From BA4 sp044376575 (GTDB lineage Bacteria; Bacteroidota; Bacteroidia; CAIKAF01): a stretch of DNA of 64,000 nucleotides. This document shows positions 15,086 through 24,289 of the stretch, in pieces (the stretch's first letter is position 1; the number at the start of each line of letters is the position of its first letter). The position numbers and the translations under genes are program-made. Below the pieces are notes generated by a model, which was not told the DNA's origin, did no database searches, and saw nothing but the letters and a program-made list of their open reading frames with translations. Location: positions 59,841 to 123,840 of the forward strand of contig JBILKR010000004.1 in the NCBI GenBank assembly GCA_044376575.1, read 5' to 3'.

Positions 15086-16339
15086 ATGGACAGTTTGAAT
15101 CTGATAGAATCGTTTTCGGAGTTTAAAGAAGTAAAAAACATAGATCGTGTAACGATGATGAACATCCTTGAAGATGTGATTCGAAACATGATTACTAAAA
15201 AATTCGGAGACTCTGATAATTTCGATATCATTATTAACGTCGATAAAGGCGATATGGAAATTTGGAGAAATCGTGAAATCGTTGATGATGAATGGGCCGA
15301 AGATAGCTTTGATTACGACCCGAATAAACATATAAGTCTTGCAGATGCGCGTAAAATTGAACCTGATTTTGAAATTGGAGAGGAAATTACAGATGAGTTA
15401 AAATTGAATGATTTTGGTCGCAGGGCTATTCAGGCAATGCGCCAAAACCTGATTTCAAGAATTGGTGATCTTGAAAAAGACAGTGTATTTAAAAAATATT
15501 CTGAAAGGGTTGGAGAAATTATTTCAGGTGAAGTATATCAGGTATGGAGAAAAGAATTACTTGTATTGGATGATGAAGGAAATGAACTGATTCTTCCTAA
15601 ACAGGAAATGATACCGAGTGATTTTTATAAGAAAGGTGATACACTTCGTGCAGTGGTATTGCGTGTGGAAATGAAAAATAACAGTCCGTTAATTGTTCTT
15701 TCAAGAACTTCTCCTGCATTCCTTGAAAAATTATTTGAGCAGGAAGTACCGGAAGTTTTCGACGGTTTAATTACCATCAAGAAAATTGTTCGTGTTCCCG
15801 GAGAGCGTGCAAAAGTAGCTGTTGAATCGTATGATGACAGGATTGACCCTGTAGGTGCTTGCGTGGGTATGAAAGGATCACGTATCCATGGAATTGTTCG
15901 TGAGTTAAGAAATGAAAATATTGATGTCATCAATTTTACTAGTAATCAATCATTATTTATTCAGCGTGCATTGAGTCCTGCAAAAATTACAAGCATCAAA
16001 TTAAAGGATGAAAATCATTCTGCAGCAGTGTATTTAAAACCTGATCAGGTATCGTTAGCGATAGGAAAAGGCGGATTAAATATTAAGTTGGCGAGTAAGT
16101 TGACCGGATATGATATTGATGTATATCGTGAAGATGCGCCTGATACTGAAGACGTAGCACTTGACGAATTCCGTGATGAGATTGAAGACTGGGTGATTGA
16201 TGAATTAAAGAATATCGGTTGCGATACTGCAAAAAGTGTATTAGAGTTGAGTGTTGAAGAGTTGGAAAAACGAACAGATCTGGAAGAAGAAACCATCAAA
16301 AGTGTTTTGGATATTCTGAAATCAGAATTTGAGGATTAA
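15086..16339 (+). CDS. nusA: Transcription termination/antitermination factor NusA
   Basis: 417 residues. The N-terminal RNA-polymerase-binding domain covers about 1-125 (LIESFSEFKEVKNIDRVTMM). The S1 domain is about 130-200 (ISGEVYQVWRKELLVL), followed by two KH domains, with VGMKGSRIHGIVREL near 255 and AIGKGGLNIKLASKLTGYDI near 330. A short helix-hairpin-type tail follows (IGCDTAKSVLELSVEELEKR) in place of the two acidic repeats of E. coli NusA. It binds RNA polymerase and nascent RNA and modulates pausing and termination. If the leader hairpin upstream of rimP is an attenuator, NusA could act on its own operon. Confidence 0.95.
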   Translation: MDSLNLIESFSEFKEVKNIDRVTMMNILEDVIRNMITKKFGDSDNFDIIINVDKGDMEIWRNREIVDDEWAEDSFDYDPNKHISLADARKIEPDFEIGEEITDELKLNDFGRRAIQAMRQNLISRIGDLEKDSVFKKYSERVGEIISGEVYQVWRKELLVLDDEGNELILPKQEMIPSDFYKKGDTLRAVVLRVEMKNNSPLIVLSRTSPAFLEKLFEQEVPEVFDGLITIKKIVRVPGERAKVAVESYDDRIDPVGACVGMKGSRIHGIVRELRNENIDVINFTSNQSLFIQRALSPAKITSIKLKDENHSAAVYLKPDQVSLAIGKGGLNIKLASKLTGYDIDVYREDAPDTEDVALDEFRDEIEDWVIDELKNIGCDTAKSVLELSVEELEKRTDLEEETIKSVLDILKSEFED

Positions 16340-16398
16340 AATCGAGTTTGGGTTTTTAACCGTGCATTGGGATTATTAGAAAGAAGTTTAAATAAAAT

Positions 16399-19110
16399 AT
16401 GTCTGAAAATAAAGTGTTGAGATTAAGTAAAGTGGCCAAGGAGCTGAATGTGGGAATTTCTACAATTGTAGAATTTCTTGCCAAGCACGGCCATGCCATT
16501 GAGTCCAATCCGAATACCAAGGTGGATGAAACTCAATACGAGTTACTTCTTAAGGAATTTTTGGGTGAAAAACTGGTAAAGGAAAAATCACAAAAAGTTG
16601 AGGCTATACCAAGCAAGAGAGAGGCAGTAAGTATTGAAGAAAAGCCAAAAGAAGAGAAAAAACCTGTAGAGGAAATTCCACGTGAAGTACTAATAAAGGA
16701 TGTTTCTCTTACATCTGAAGAGGAGAAAAGCAAGACTTCACCTGAATTAAAAGTGTTAGGTAAAATTGAACTGGGAACGAAAAAGAAGACCAAAGAAAAA
16801 CCGGAAACACCCGCTGAAGAACCCGCCCCTAAGACTAATAAAAAATCTGAAGTTGCTCCTGCTCCAAAAGTTGAAGAAGCAGTTGAAATCAAGAAAGAGA
16901 TTGAAGACGTAAAAGAAGTAAAAGCAGAACCGGCTGCAGAGAAGGAAGAAGAGGTCATCAGGGCACAGATTAAAAAATTAGATGGTCCAACCATTTTGGG
17001 TAAAATAGAATTACCCAAGGAAATGGCTAAAAACTCACTCGCTGATTTACACAAGGAACATGTAAAGAGCGAAAAGAAAAAAAGACAACGCATTAAAGGT
17101 GATGTTGGTAAGAAAGTAGATACTCAACAGGTAGGTCAGCGTGACTTTAAAAAAGATAACAAAGGGAAGGATCAAAGAAAAGGTGCACCTGTAGTTAAAA
17201 AAGCAGAGTTAACTGAAGAAGATATCCAAAAGCAGGTGAAGGAAACGCTCGCAAGACTAAGTGAACGTACAAAATCAAAATCTGTAAAACTTAGAAAACA
17301 AAAGCGTGAAGAAATTCGCGAAAAACTCGAAGTAGAAGCTTTACGTGCTGAAGAAGATAAGAAAGTTCTGAAAGTAACGGAATTCGTTTCTGCCAACGAA
17401 CTTGCACAAATGATGAACGTATCTGTAACAGAAGTTATTTCTGCGTGCATGAGTCTGGGTTTATTTGTATCCATCAATCAGCGTCTTGATGCAGAAAATA
17501 TTTCTATCATAGCCGAAGAATTTGGATACACGACAAACTTCGTTTCAGCTGATATTCAAGAGGCAATAGAAGAAGAGGAAGATGATCCGAAGGATCTGGT
17601 AGATCGTTCGCCTGTAGTAACCGTAATGGGACACGTAGATCATGGTAAAACATCTTTGCTTGACTACATTCGTAAGGCCAATGTAATTGCGGGTGAAGCA
17701 GGAGGAATCACACAGCATATCGGTGCCTATGGAGTTGAACTTGAAAGTGGAAAACATATCACATTTATTGATACACCGGGTCACGAGGCATTTACGGCGA
17801 TGCGTGCCCGCGGAGCACAGGTTACGGATGTAGCCATTATTGTAATTGCGGCGGATGACAGCGTGATGCCTCAAACTATAGAAGCAATCAACCACGCAAA
17901 AGCAGCGGGAGTACCGATTGTTTTTGCCATCAACAAAATGGATAAGCCTGGTGCAAATTCTGATAAAATCAGAGAGGCACTGGCCAATATGAATATGCTT
18001 GTGGAAGAGTGGGGTGGTAAGTATCAGTGTCAGGAAGTATCAGCTAAGTTCGGAAAAAATATCGATGTGTTACTGGATAAAGTATTGTTGGAAGCGGATA
18101 TGTTACAATTGAAAGCAAATCCTAAACGACATGCATCAGGAACTGTCATCGAAGCTCAGTTAGATAAAGGAAGAGGATATATTACTACCATATTGGTGCA
18201 AAACGGAACCTTGCACATGGGTGATGTAATGCTCGCCGGTCCATACAGCGGTAGAGTAAAAGCCATGTATAATGAACGCGGAGGAAAGATTGATGAAGCT
18301 GGTCCGGGTGTTCCGGTTCGTGTGCTTGGACTTTCAGGCGCTCCTCAGTCAGGTGATAAGTTTAACGTTATGGATGATGAACGCGAAGCGCGTGATATAG
18401 CATCCAGACGTTTACAACTGCAACGTGAACAGGGAATGCGTGCGAAGAAACATATTACATTGGATGAAATCGGAAGACGTATTGCTATCGGTGACTTCCA
18501 GCAATTGAACATATTGATTAAAGGTGATACTGATGGTTCGATAGAGGCCTTAACAGATGCATTGCTGAAACTTTCTACTGAAAAGATTCAGGTGAATATC
18601 ATTCACAAAGCTGTAGGTGCGATCAGCGAATCGGATGTACTTCTAGCTTCTGCTTCTGATGCCATCATCGTTGGATTTAATGTTCGTCCTTCTGTAAATG
18701 CACGTAAACTTGCAGAAAAAGAAGAGATTGATATTCGTCATTACTCAATCATTTATCAGGCCATTGAAGAAGTGAAAGCGGCGATGGAAGGAATGCTTGC
18801 GCCTGAATTTGAAGAGAAGGTGACCGGTAACGTTGAAATCAGAGAAGTATTCAATATTTCAAAAGTGGGAACCATTGCAGGTTGCTACGTTACGGATGGA
18901 AAAATATTTAGAAATTCTAAAATTCGAATCATACGTGAAGGTATCGTCATACATACTGGAAAACTATCATCACTCAAGCGTTTCAAAGACGATGTGAAGG
19001 ATGTGGCTTATGGTTATGAATGCGGACTTTCTATTGATAAATTCGATGCTATTCAGGTTGGTGATATCATTGAAGCATACGAAGAAATTCAGGTGAAAGC
19101 CAAATTGTAA
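16399..19110 (+). CDS. infB: Translation initiation factor IF-2
   Basis: 903 residues. An IF2_N domain (about 1-60) is followed by a long Lys/Glu/Pro-rich linker to about 300, a second IF2_N-like domain (about 325-385), then the GTPase. G1 is GHVDHGKT at 411-418, with DTPGHE (G3) and NKMD (G4) following. Domains II-IV lie C-terminal (GRGYITTILVQNG; KGDTDGSIEAL; GTIAGCYVTDG). IF-2 brings initiator tRNA to the 30S subunit and promotes subunit joining. It is the third gene of the rimP operon, 59 bp after nusA. The charged linker produces long open frames on the other strand that are not genes. Confidence 0.96.
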   Translation: MSENKVLRLSKVAKELNVGISTIVEFLAKHGHAIESNPNTKVDETQYELLLKEFLGEKLVKEKSQKVEAIPSKREAVSIEEKPKEEKKPVEEIPREVLIKDVSLTSEEEKSKTSPELKVLGKIELGTKKKTKEKPETPAEEPAPKTNKKSEVAPAPKVEEAVEIKKEIEDVKEVKAEPAAEKEEEVIRAQIKKLDGPTILGKIELPKEMAKNSLADLHKEHVKSEKKKRQRIKGDVGKKVDTQQVGQRDFKKDNKGKDQRKGAPVVKKAELTEEDIQKQVKETLARLSERTKSKSVKLRKQKREEIREKLEVEALRAEEDKKVLKVTEFVSANELAQMMNVSVTEVISACMSLGLFVSINQRLDAENISIIAEEFGYTTNFVSADIQEAIEEEEDDPKDLVDRSPVVTVMGHVDHGKTSLLDYIRKANVIAGEAGGITQHIGAYGVELESGKHITFIDTPGHEAFTAMRARGAQVTDVAIIVIAADDSVMPQTIEAINHAKAAGVPIVFAINKMDKPGANSDKIREALANMNMLVEEWGGKYQCQEVSAKFGKNIDVLLDKVLLEADMLQLKANPKRHASGTVIEAQLDKGRGYITTILVQNGTLHMGDVMLAGPYSGRVKAMYNERGGKIDEAGPGVPVRVLGLSGAPQSGDKFNVMDDEREARDIASRRLQLQREQGMRAKKHITLDEIGRRIAIGDFQQLNILIKGDTDGSIEALTDALLKLSTEKIQVNIIHKAVGAISESDVLLASASDAIIVGFNVRPSVNARKLAEKEEIDIRHYSIIYQAIEEVKAAMEGMLAPEFEEKVTGNVEIREVFNISKVGTIAGCYVTDGKIFRNSKIRIIREGIVIHTGKLSSLKRFKDDVKDVAYGYECGLSIDKFDAIQVGDIIEAYEEIQVKAKL

Positions 19111-19115
19111 TTCAA

Positions 19116-19799
19116 TTACTTTTTAAGGTAAGCATTGATTGCTGCGTGGCCTGCATAAATCATAGGTGTCATGGCAATAGCAATCATTAATTTTGCGATG
19201 TATCCGGTGGAAGCCATATTCAGATATTCTGACAATGTAATTTTTCCGGGTAACCAGAAAGCAATACCAGCTACGATAAATGTATCGATAAGTTGAGATA
19301 TAACTGTTGAACCGGTAGCGCGTAACCATATCATTTTTCCCTGAGTAAGATTTTTGAAAAACCAGAAAATCATTACATCCGTTAATTGTGAAATCACAAA
19401 TGCGGTTACACTTCCAATAATAATCCACATCGATTGTCCGAACACTGCGGTGAACTGATCATCCTTTACCGGAGAAAATCCTACTGCAGGAATATGCATG
19501 CCGATAAACAAAATCAGAAATGCATAAATTATTAAACCGGTTGTAATAAAAGTCAGTTTGCGCACTCCTTCTTTACCAAAATGTTCATTGATTAAATCGG
19601 TGATAATAAACACCACGGGCCATGGAATAATACCAATGCTCATCACAAAAGGACCAATTTGAAAATTACTAGATCCTGTATTCAACATAAATGGTCCCAA
19701 CTCTATCAGTTTTCCACCAATCAATTCTGCAACTACTGCGTTGGTAATAAAAAAACCGGCAAGCAGAATAAATACTGTATCTTTTCTCGATTGAAGCAT
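19116..19799 (-). CDS. Queuosine precursor transporter (YhhQ/VUT family)
   Basis: A 227-residue membrane protein with six or so hydrophobic segments. The family pattern is visible: FITNAVVAELIGGKLI near the start, FIITDLINEHFGKEGVRK after the second helix, and RATGSTVISQLIDTFIVAGIAFW later. YhhQ proteins import 7-cyano- or 7-aminomethyl-7-deazaguanine for tRNA queuosine synthesis. No que or tgt gene lies nearby. The minus-strand box TAGATTTG at 19804-19811 puts the predicted transcription start at about the ATG itself. The stop is 5 bp from that of infB. Confidence 0.88.
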   Translation of the reverse strand: MLQSRKDTVFILLAGFFITNAVVAELIGGKLIELGPFMLNTGSSNFQIGPFVMSIGIIPWPVVFIITDLINEHFGKEGVRKLTFITTGLIIYAFLILFIGMHIPAVGFSPVKDDQFTAVFGQSMWIIIGSVTAFVISQLTDVMIFWFFKNLTQGKMIWLRATGSTVISQLIDTFIVAGIAFWLPGKITLSEYLNMASTGYIAKLMIAIAMTPMIYAGHAAINAYLKK

Positions 19800-19803
19800 A
19801 CTT

Positions 19804-19811
19804 CAAATCTA
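19804..19811 (-). promoter_or_regulatory. -7 promoter element of the YhhQ-type gene
   Basis: Minus-strand TAGATTTG matches TAnnTTTG and ends 4 bp before the ATG, predicting a leaderless transcript. Confidence 0.5.
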
Positions 19812-19870
19812 TCATTTTATTTTCATGAATATCATCAACTTCAATTATATTAGCATTATAATTGAAACCA

Positions 19871-20953
19871 ATGAAAAAAGCATTAATCACAGGAATCACC
19901 GGACAAGATGGTGCATATTTAGCGGAGTTCCTGCTGAAAAAGGGATACATTGTACACGGAATTAAAAGACGTTCATCATTATTTAATACAGGGCGCATAG
20001 ATCACTTGTATGTTGACCCGCATATTGATAACCGTAATTTTATTTTACACTACGGTGATTTGTCTGATTCATCCAATTTAATACGAATTGTTCAGGAAGT
20101 GCAACCGGATGAAATTTATAATCTGGGTGCTATGAGCCATGTAAAGGTGAGTTTTGAAGAGCCTGAATATACAGCAAATGTTGATGGTTTAGGTGCATTG
20201 CGATTACTGGAAGCCATCAGGTTACTTGGGTTAACAAAAAAAACAAAGTTTTATCAGGCATCTACATCTGAACTCTACGGATTGGTTCAGGAAGTTCCTC
20301 AAAAAGAAACCACACCTTTTTATCCACGTAGTCCTTATGCTGTTGCAAAACTTTATGCATACTGGATCACTATAAATTATCGCGAGGCTTATCAGATGTT
20401 TGCAGTGAATGGAATTTTATTTAATCACGAATCACCTGTACGTGGCGAAACCTTTGTAACAAGAAAAGTTACACGTGGTGTAGCTGAAATTGGGTTAGGA
20501 CTGAAAGATGCTTTATACGTGGGGAATCTGGATGCCAAGCGCGATTGGGGACATGCAAAAGATTATGTGGAAATGATGTGGATGATGATGCAACAGCAAA
20601 ATCCGGAAGACTATGTTGTGGCCACAGGAGTAACACGCAGCATACGTGATTTAATCATCGAGTCATTTAAAAATATTGGTGTTTCAATTGCTTTTAAAGG
20701 CGAAGGGTTAAATGAAGTTGGATATGTTGTTGCTTCATCAATGGATCAATATCAATTGCCGGTGGGAAAGGAAGTGATCAAAATTGATGCGAATTATTTC
20801 CGTCCTACTGAGGTAGATTTGTTAATAGGTGATGCTTCAAAAGCATATAAAAATCTGGGCTGGAAACCAAAGTATTCTTTTGAAGAGATGATCAATGAAA
20901 TGGTTGCCTCTGATATTGAACATTTCAGAAAAGAGAAAAGAGCCAATGGATAA
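19871..20953 (+). CDS. gmd: GDP-mannose 4,6-dehydratase
   Basis: 360 residues from ATG 19871 (MKKALITGITGQDGAYLAEF). An in-frame TTG nine bases upstream is less likely. The extended SDR fold has the TGITGQDG nucleotide loop, the catalytic Thr/Glu region STSELYG and YxxxK in SPYAVAKLYAYW. The RRSSLFNTGRIDHLY segment is specific for GDP-mannose dehydratases. It makes GDP-4-keto-6-deoxymannose from GDP-mannose. fcl overlaps its end by 8 bp, so the pair forms the GDP-L-fucose pathway and is probably translationally coupled. Confidence 0.95.
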   Translation: MKKALITGITGQDGAYLAEFLLKKGYIVHGIKRRSSLFNTGRIDHLYVDPHIDNRNFILHYGDLSDSSNLIRIVQEVQPDEIYNLGAMSHVKVSFEEPEYTANVDGLGALRLLEAIRLLGLTKKTKFYQASTSELYGLVQEVPQKETTPFYPRSPYAVAKLYAYWITINYREAYQMFAVNGILFNHESPVRGETFVTRKVTRGVAEIGLGLKDALYVGNLDAKRDWGHAKDYVEMMWMMMQQQNPEDYVVATGVTRSIRDLIIESFKNIGVSIAFKGEGLNEVGYVVASSMDQYQLPVGKEVIKIDANYFRPTEVDLLIGDASKAYKNLGWKPKYSFEEMINEMVASDIEHFRKEKRANG

Positions 20954-21872
20954 ATCATCACGAATATATATTGCAGGGCATAGAGGAATGGTCGGTTCTG
21001 CAATTTTCAGAAAATTGCAAAACGAAGGGTTTCAGCATCTCATCACGCGTACCCATTCAGAACTTGATTTGACAAATCAACAGCAGGTTGCAGATTTTTT
21101 TGAAAATGAAAAACCGGAATATGTTTTTCTTGCGGCAGCAAAAGTAGGAGGAATACTTGCCAATAATAATTACAGGGCTGAATTTTTATACGACAACCTC
21201 ATGATTGAATCTAATGTAATTCATCAATCATATATTCATCAGGTTAATAAATTATTGTTTCTGGGTTCATCATGTATTTATCCAAAGCTTGCTCCACAAC
21301 CGCTGAAAGAAGAATACCTGTTAACAGGTGCACTCGAATATACCAACGAACCCTATGCAATAGCAAAAATTGCAGGTATAAAACTTTGTGAAAACTACCG
21401 CAAGCAGTATGGCTGTAATTTTATATCTGCTATGCCTACCAATCTATATGGTCCGAATGATAATTATGATTTGAATAATTCTCATGTACTGCCTGCATTA
21501 ATCAGAAAATTCCATGAAGCAAAAACAAATCGGATATCATCGGTAGAAATTTGGGGAACAGGTTCTCCATTGCGCGAATTCTTACATGTAGATGATTTGG
21601 CTGATGCATGTGTACATCTCATGGAAAATTACAATGAAGAATTATTTGTGAATGTCGGATCAGGTGAAGAAATATCAATTCGTGACCTCGCATTAATGAT
21701 TAAAGAAATAGTTGGATTTGAAGGGGAACTAAAAATGGATACTTCCAAACCCGATGGCACACCAAGAAAACTGATGGACAACAGCAAAATGTTTTCGATG
21801 GGCTGGAAACCTAAGTATTCATTAAAAGAAGGAATTGCTAAAGTTTACGAAGAAAAAAGATTTTCATTGTAA
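20946..21872 (+). CDS. fcl: GDP-L-fucose synthase
   Basis: 308 residues from ATG 20946 (MDKSSRIYIAGHRGMVGSAI). The fold is an extended SDR with the GHRGMVGSAI dinucleotide loop, AAAKVGGILANN, LGSSCIYPKLAPQP and YxxxK in EPYAIAKIAGIKLCENY; the Cys in SSCIYP fits the catalytic acid position. It epimerises and reduces GDP-4-keto-6-deoxymannose to GDP-L-fucose, a sugar donor for surface glycans. A longer frame from 20895 lies inside gmd and is rejected. Confidence 0.95.
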   Translation: MDKSSRIYIAGHRGMVGSAIFRKLQNEGFQHLITRTHSELDLTNQQQVADFFENEKPEYVFLAAAKVGGILANNNYRAEFLYDNLMIESNVIHQSYIHQVNKLLFLGSSCIYPKLAPQPLKEEYLLTGALEYTNEPYAIAKIAGIKLCENYRKQYGCNFISAMPTNLYGPNDNYDLNNSHVLPALIRKFHEAKTNRISSVEIWGTGSPLREFLHVDDLADACVHLMENYNEELFVNVGSGEEISIRDLALMIKEIVGFEGELKMDTSKPDGTPRKLMDNSKMFSMGWKPKYSLKEGIAKVYEEKRFSL

Positions 21873-21881
21873 ATATTTATC

Positions 21882-21895
21882 GTGACAATAGTCAC
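21882..21895 (+). promoter_or_regulatory. CRP/FNR-like palindrome GTGACAATAGTCAC
   Basis: GTGA-N6-TCAC symmetry is the core of the CRP/FNR-family box. Its centre lies about 40 bp upstream of the transcription start predicted from the -7 box at 21918-21925, the usual place for a class II activator site. Confidence 0.4.
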
Positions 21896-21917
21896 TGCAA
21901 TAAAATTTATAGCAGAC

Positions 21918-21925
21918 TATTTTTG
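21918..21925 (+). promoter_or_regulatory. -7 promoter element of the trx-osmC operon
   Basis: TATTTTTG matches TAnnTTTG. Its last base is the first base of a GTG at 21925 that would otherwise look like a start codon, so translation must begin later. Confidence 0.6.
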
Positions 21926-21945
21926 TGTTTAAATTTTATCATCCT

Positions 21946-22245
21946 ATGAAGTCATTTCAAGAAATAATTAATGATGAGAAGCCTGTACTGGTTGATTTCT
22001 CAGCAGAGTGGTGTGGACCATGTAAAATGATGGCTCCGATTTTAAAAGAGTTAGCCGGAAATATCGGTGATCAGGTAAGCATCATTAAAGTAGATGTTGA
22101 CCGCAATCCACAAGTGTCTGCACAATATCGTATTCAGGGAGTACCTACATTGATTTTATTTCATAAGGGAAATATTCTTTGGCGACAATCGGGTGTAATT
22201 CCTACTCATCAACTGGAACAAATTATTAAACAACACATCAATTAA
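21946..22245 (+). CDS. Thioredoxin-family protein (cytoplasmic)
   Basis: 99 residues from ATG 21946. The active site W22-C23-G-P-C26 is the classical thioredoxin motif (FSAEWCGPCKMM), and the cis-Pro loop is GVPTLILF. There is no signal peptide, so it should act in the cytoplasm as a disulfide reductase. It is followed after 4 bp by an OsmC-type peroxidase, suggesting a peroxide-detoxification pair in which thioredoxin could reduce OsmC; that partnership is inference. A CRP/FNR-like palindrome lies upstream. Confidence 0.9.
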   Translation: MKSFQEIINDEKPVLVDFSAEWCGPCKMMAPILKELAGNIGDQVSIIKVDVDRNPQVSAQYRIQGVPTLILFHKGNILWRQSGVIPTHQLEQIIKQHIN

Positions 22246-22249
22246 ATTA

Positions 22250-22669
22250 ATGGCAACGCATCAGGTAAGTTTATTATGGAAAGGTAATATGATGTTTGAC
22301 ACTGAAGTGAATGGTCATACAATTCGTCTGGATGCCAATACTGATGACGGTGGCGCAAATACAGGTCCTCGTCCCAAGCCCTTGATGCTGGATGCATTTG
22401 CAGGTTGTACAGCGATGGATGTGATTTCGTTGTTAGATAAAATGAAAGTTAATTACGCCGGATTACAAATTGATGTTTCGGGTGAACTTACAGATGAACA
22501 TCCTAAAATATATCACAAAGTTCATGTGATATATATGATAAACGCAAATGAAGAAGAGGATGATAAAATACGTAAAGCTGTCGCATTATCACAGGATAAA
22601 TACTGCGGCGTAAGTGCTATGTTCAGAGCATTTGCAGAAGTGTCATGGGAAATAAAATATGTAAAATAG
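22250..22669 (+). CDS. OsmC-family peroxiredoxin-like protein
   Basis: 139 residues. The two catalytic cysteines of the OsmC/Ohr fold are visible: C53 in DAFAGCTAMDVIS and C119 in QDKYCGVSAMF. OsmC/Ohr proteins reduce organic hydroperoxides through a disulfide between these residues. The sequence is closer to the YhfA-like OsmC branch than to Ohr proper, judged from SGELTDEHPKIYHKVHVIY. Second gene of the thioredoxin operon. Confidence 0.88.
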   Translation: MATHQVSLLWKGNMMFDTEVNGHTIRLDANTDDGGANTGPRPKPLMLDAFAGCTAMDVISLLDKMKVNYAGLQIDVSGELTDEHPKIYHKVHVIYMINANEEEDDKIRKAVALSQDKYCGVSAMFRAFAEVSWEIKYVK

Positions 22670-22728
22670 ATTTTTAGTTGAACTTGATTCAACTTAGCAG
22701 AGCACCTTCCTGATGTAAAAAAAGAAGA

Positions 22729-24177
22729 TTAAAAATCAGCACTCTTGGGTGTGCGTGGAAATGGAATTACATCTCTCACGTTAGTCATACCGGTAACAAA
22801 TAACAACAAGCGTTCAAACCCTAATCCGTATCCGGCATGTTTTGCAGTTCCAAACTTACGCGTATCTAAATACCACCATAATTCATGTTCAGGAATATGC
22901 ATTTCACGCATGCGGTTCATCAGTTTATCTAAACGCTCTTCACGTTGTGAACCTCCCACAATTTCTCCGATTCCGGGGAATAATATATCCATGGCTCTCA
23001 CTGTTTTCCCATCGTCATTCTGACGCATATAGAAAGCTTTTATGTCTTTTGGATAATCAGTTAATATTACCGGTTTCTTGAAATGTTTTTCTACAAGGTA
23101 ACGTTCATGCTCGCTTTGTAAATCTGTTCCCCAACCCTGAATTGGATACTGGAATTTTTTTTCTTTATTAGGTTTTGATCTTTCAAGTATTTCTATGGCT
23201 TCTGTATATGTAATTCTTTCAAATGAATTGCTGACAATAAATTGAAGACGCTCTATTAAACTCATTTCACTGCGTTCTTCTTTCTTTTTATTTTTTTCTT
23301 CGTCCAGTGCCCGCTGATTTAAAAATGCCAGATCATCGGCACAGTGATCAAGTGCATGTTGAACCAAGTATTTTAAATTTGCTTCTGCCAGATCCATATT
23401 GTCATTCAGGTCTGCAAAGGCCACTTCAGGTTCAATCATCCAGAACTCTGCGAGGTGACGTGTAGTATTTGAATTTTCTGCACGAAACGTAGGTCCAAAT
23501 GTATATACCTTACCTAAAGCCATAGCCGCCAATTCGGCTTCCAGTTGTCCTGATACGGTTAGGTTACTTTGTCTTCCAAAAAAGTCTTCTTTAAAATCTA
23601 CTTCACCGTTTTCATTTAAGGGTGGATTTTTTGCATCCAGCACTGATACCCTAAACATTTCTCCTGCACCTTCTGCGTCACTCGCCGTGATAATTGGTGT
23701 ATGAATATTATAAAAACCACGTTCATGAAAAAAAGTATGCATTGCATACGTCATTGCATGACGGATTCTGAAAACTGCACTGAAAGTATTGGTGCGAAAA
23801 CGAAGGTGAGCCATTTCTCTTAAGAACTCCAATGAGTGGGCCTTGGGTTGCAATGGGTATACATCTCCTTTTGTAATATCAGCTTCAGCATCACCTAATA
23901 TTTCAAGTTGATCAACCAAAACTTCCACCCGTTGTCCTTTACCTTGTGATTCTATTAACTTGCCTGTTACCTGTATGCATGCACCTGTTGTAATTCTTTT
24001 AAGGGTTGCTTCATCCATTTTTTCAAAATCAACCACACACTGCAAATTGTGTATGGTGCTGCCATCATTTAAAGCGATGAACCGGTTGCTGCGAAATGTT
24101 TTAACCCATCCCAATACCTGAACGTTAATGCCAGGTTCTACTTCGTTAAGCAATGATTTTATGGTATAGCGATTCAT
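22729..24177 (-). CDS. asnS: Asparagine--tRNA ligase
   Basis: 482 residues from the ATG at 24175-24177 (MNRYTIKSLLNEV). The N-terminal OB-fold anticodon-binding domain (about 15-105) is followed by the class II core: motif 2 near FRAENSNTTRHLAEFWMIEPE and motif 3 in GYGLGFERLLLFVTGM. TTRHLAEF and the C-terminal RDVIPFPRTPKSADF are characteristic of AsnRS rather than AspRS. It charges tRNA-Asn directly. A TTG at 24198 in frame was rejected because it overlaps the -7 box. Confidence 0.95.
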   Translation of the reverse strand: MNRYTIKSLLNEVEPGINVQVLGWVKTFRSNRFIALNDGSTIHNLQCVVDFEKMDEATLKRITTGACIQVTGKLIESQGKGQRVEVLVDQLEILGDAEADITKGDVYPLQPKAHSLEFLREMAHLRFRTNTFSAVFRIRHAMTYAMHTFFHERGFYNIHTPIITASDAEGAGEMFRVSVLDAKNPPLNENGEVDFKEDFFGRQSNLTVSGQLEAELAAMALGKVYTFGPTFRAENSNTTRHLAEFWMIEPEVAFADLNDNMDLAEANLKYLVQHALDHCADDLAFLNQRALDEEKNKKKEERSEMSLIERLQFIVSNSFERITYTEAIEILERSKPNKEKKFQYPIQGWGTDLQSEHERYLVEKHFKKPVILTDYPKDIKAFYMRQNDDGKTVRAMDILFPGIGEIVGGSQREERLDKLMNRMREMHIPEHELWWYLDTRKFGTAKHAGYGLGFERLLLFVTGMTNVRDVIPFPRTPKSADF

Positions 24178-24195
24178 GTTTTTTACTTTATTGAA

Positions 24196-24203
24196 CAAAA
24201 ATA
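24196..24203 (-). promoter_or_regulatory. -7 promoter element of asnS
   Basis: Minus-strand TATTTTTG matches TAnnTTTG, 18 bp upstream of the asnS ATG. Confidence 0.6.
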
Positions 24204-24242
24204 GTAATTCTATTTATAGCTGAACAGATTGTATTAAAATGA

Positions 24243-24269
24243 AAAAGCCATACTACATGTATGGCTTTT
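24243..24269 (-). terminator. Terminator downstream of sucD
   Basis: An 11-bp stem (AAAAGCCATAC / GTATGGCTTTT) with loop TACAT begins about 20 bp beyond the sucD stop. The minus strand ends in a T-run. Confidence 0.8.
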
Positions 24270-24289
24270 CATTGTATGAATATTAAAAC

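Noticed and set aside
16533..17093. 186-codon antisense frame within infB
   Set aside because: A Ser/Phe-rich artefact of the Lys/Glu-rich IF-2 linker on the other strand.
21925..21945. GTG start for the thioredoxin gene
   Set aside because: The GTG begins at the last base of the -7 box, so it cannot be within the mRNA.
22677..22693. GTTGAA-CTTGA-TTCAAC hairpin between the OsmC gene and asnS as a terminator
   Set aside because: The stem is only 6 bp and AT-rich with no T-run after it.
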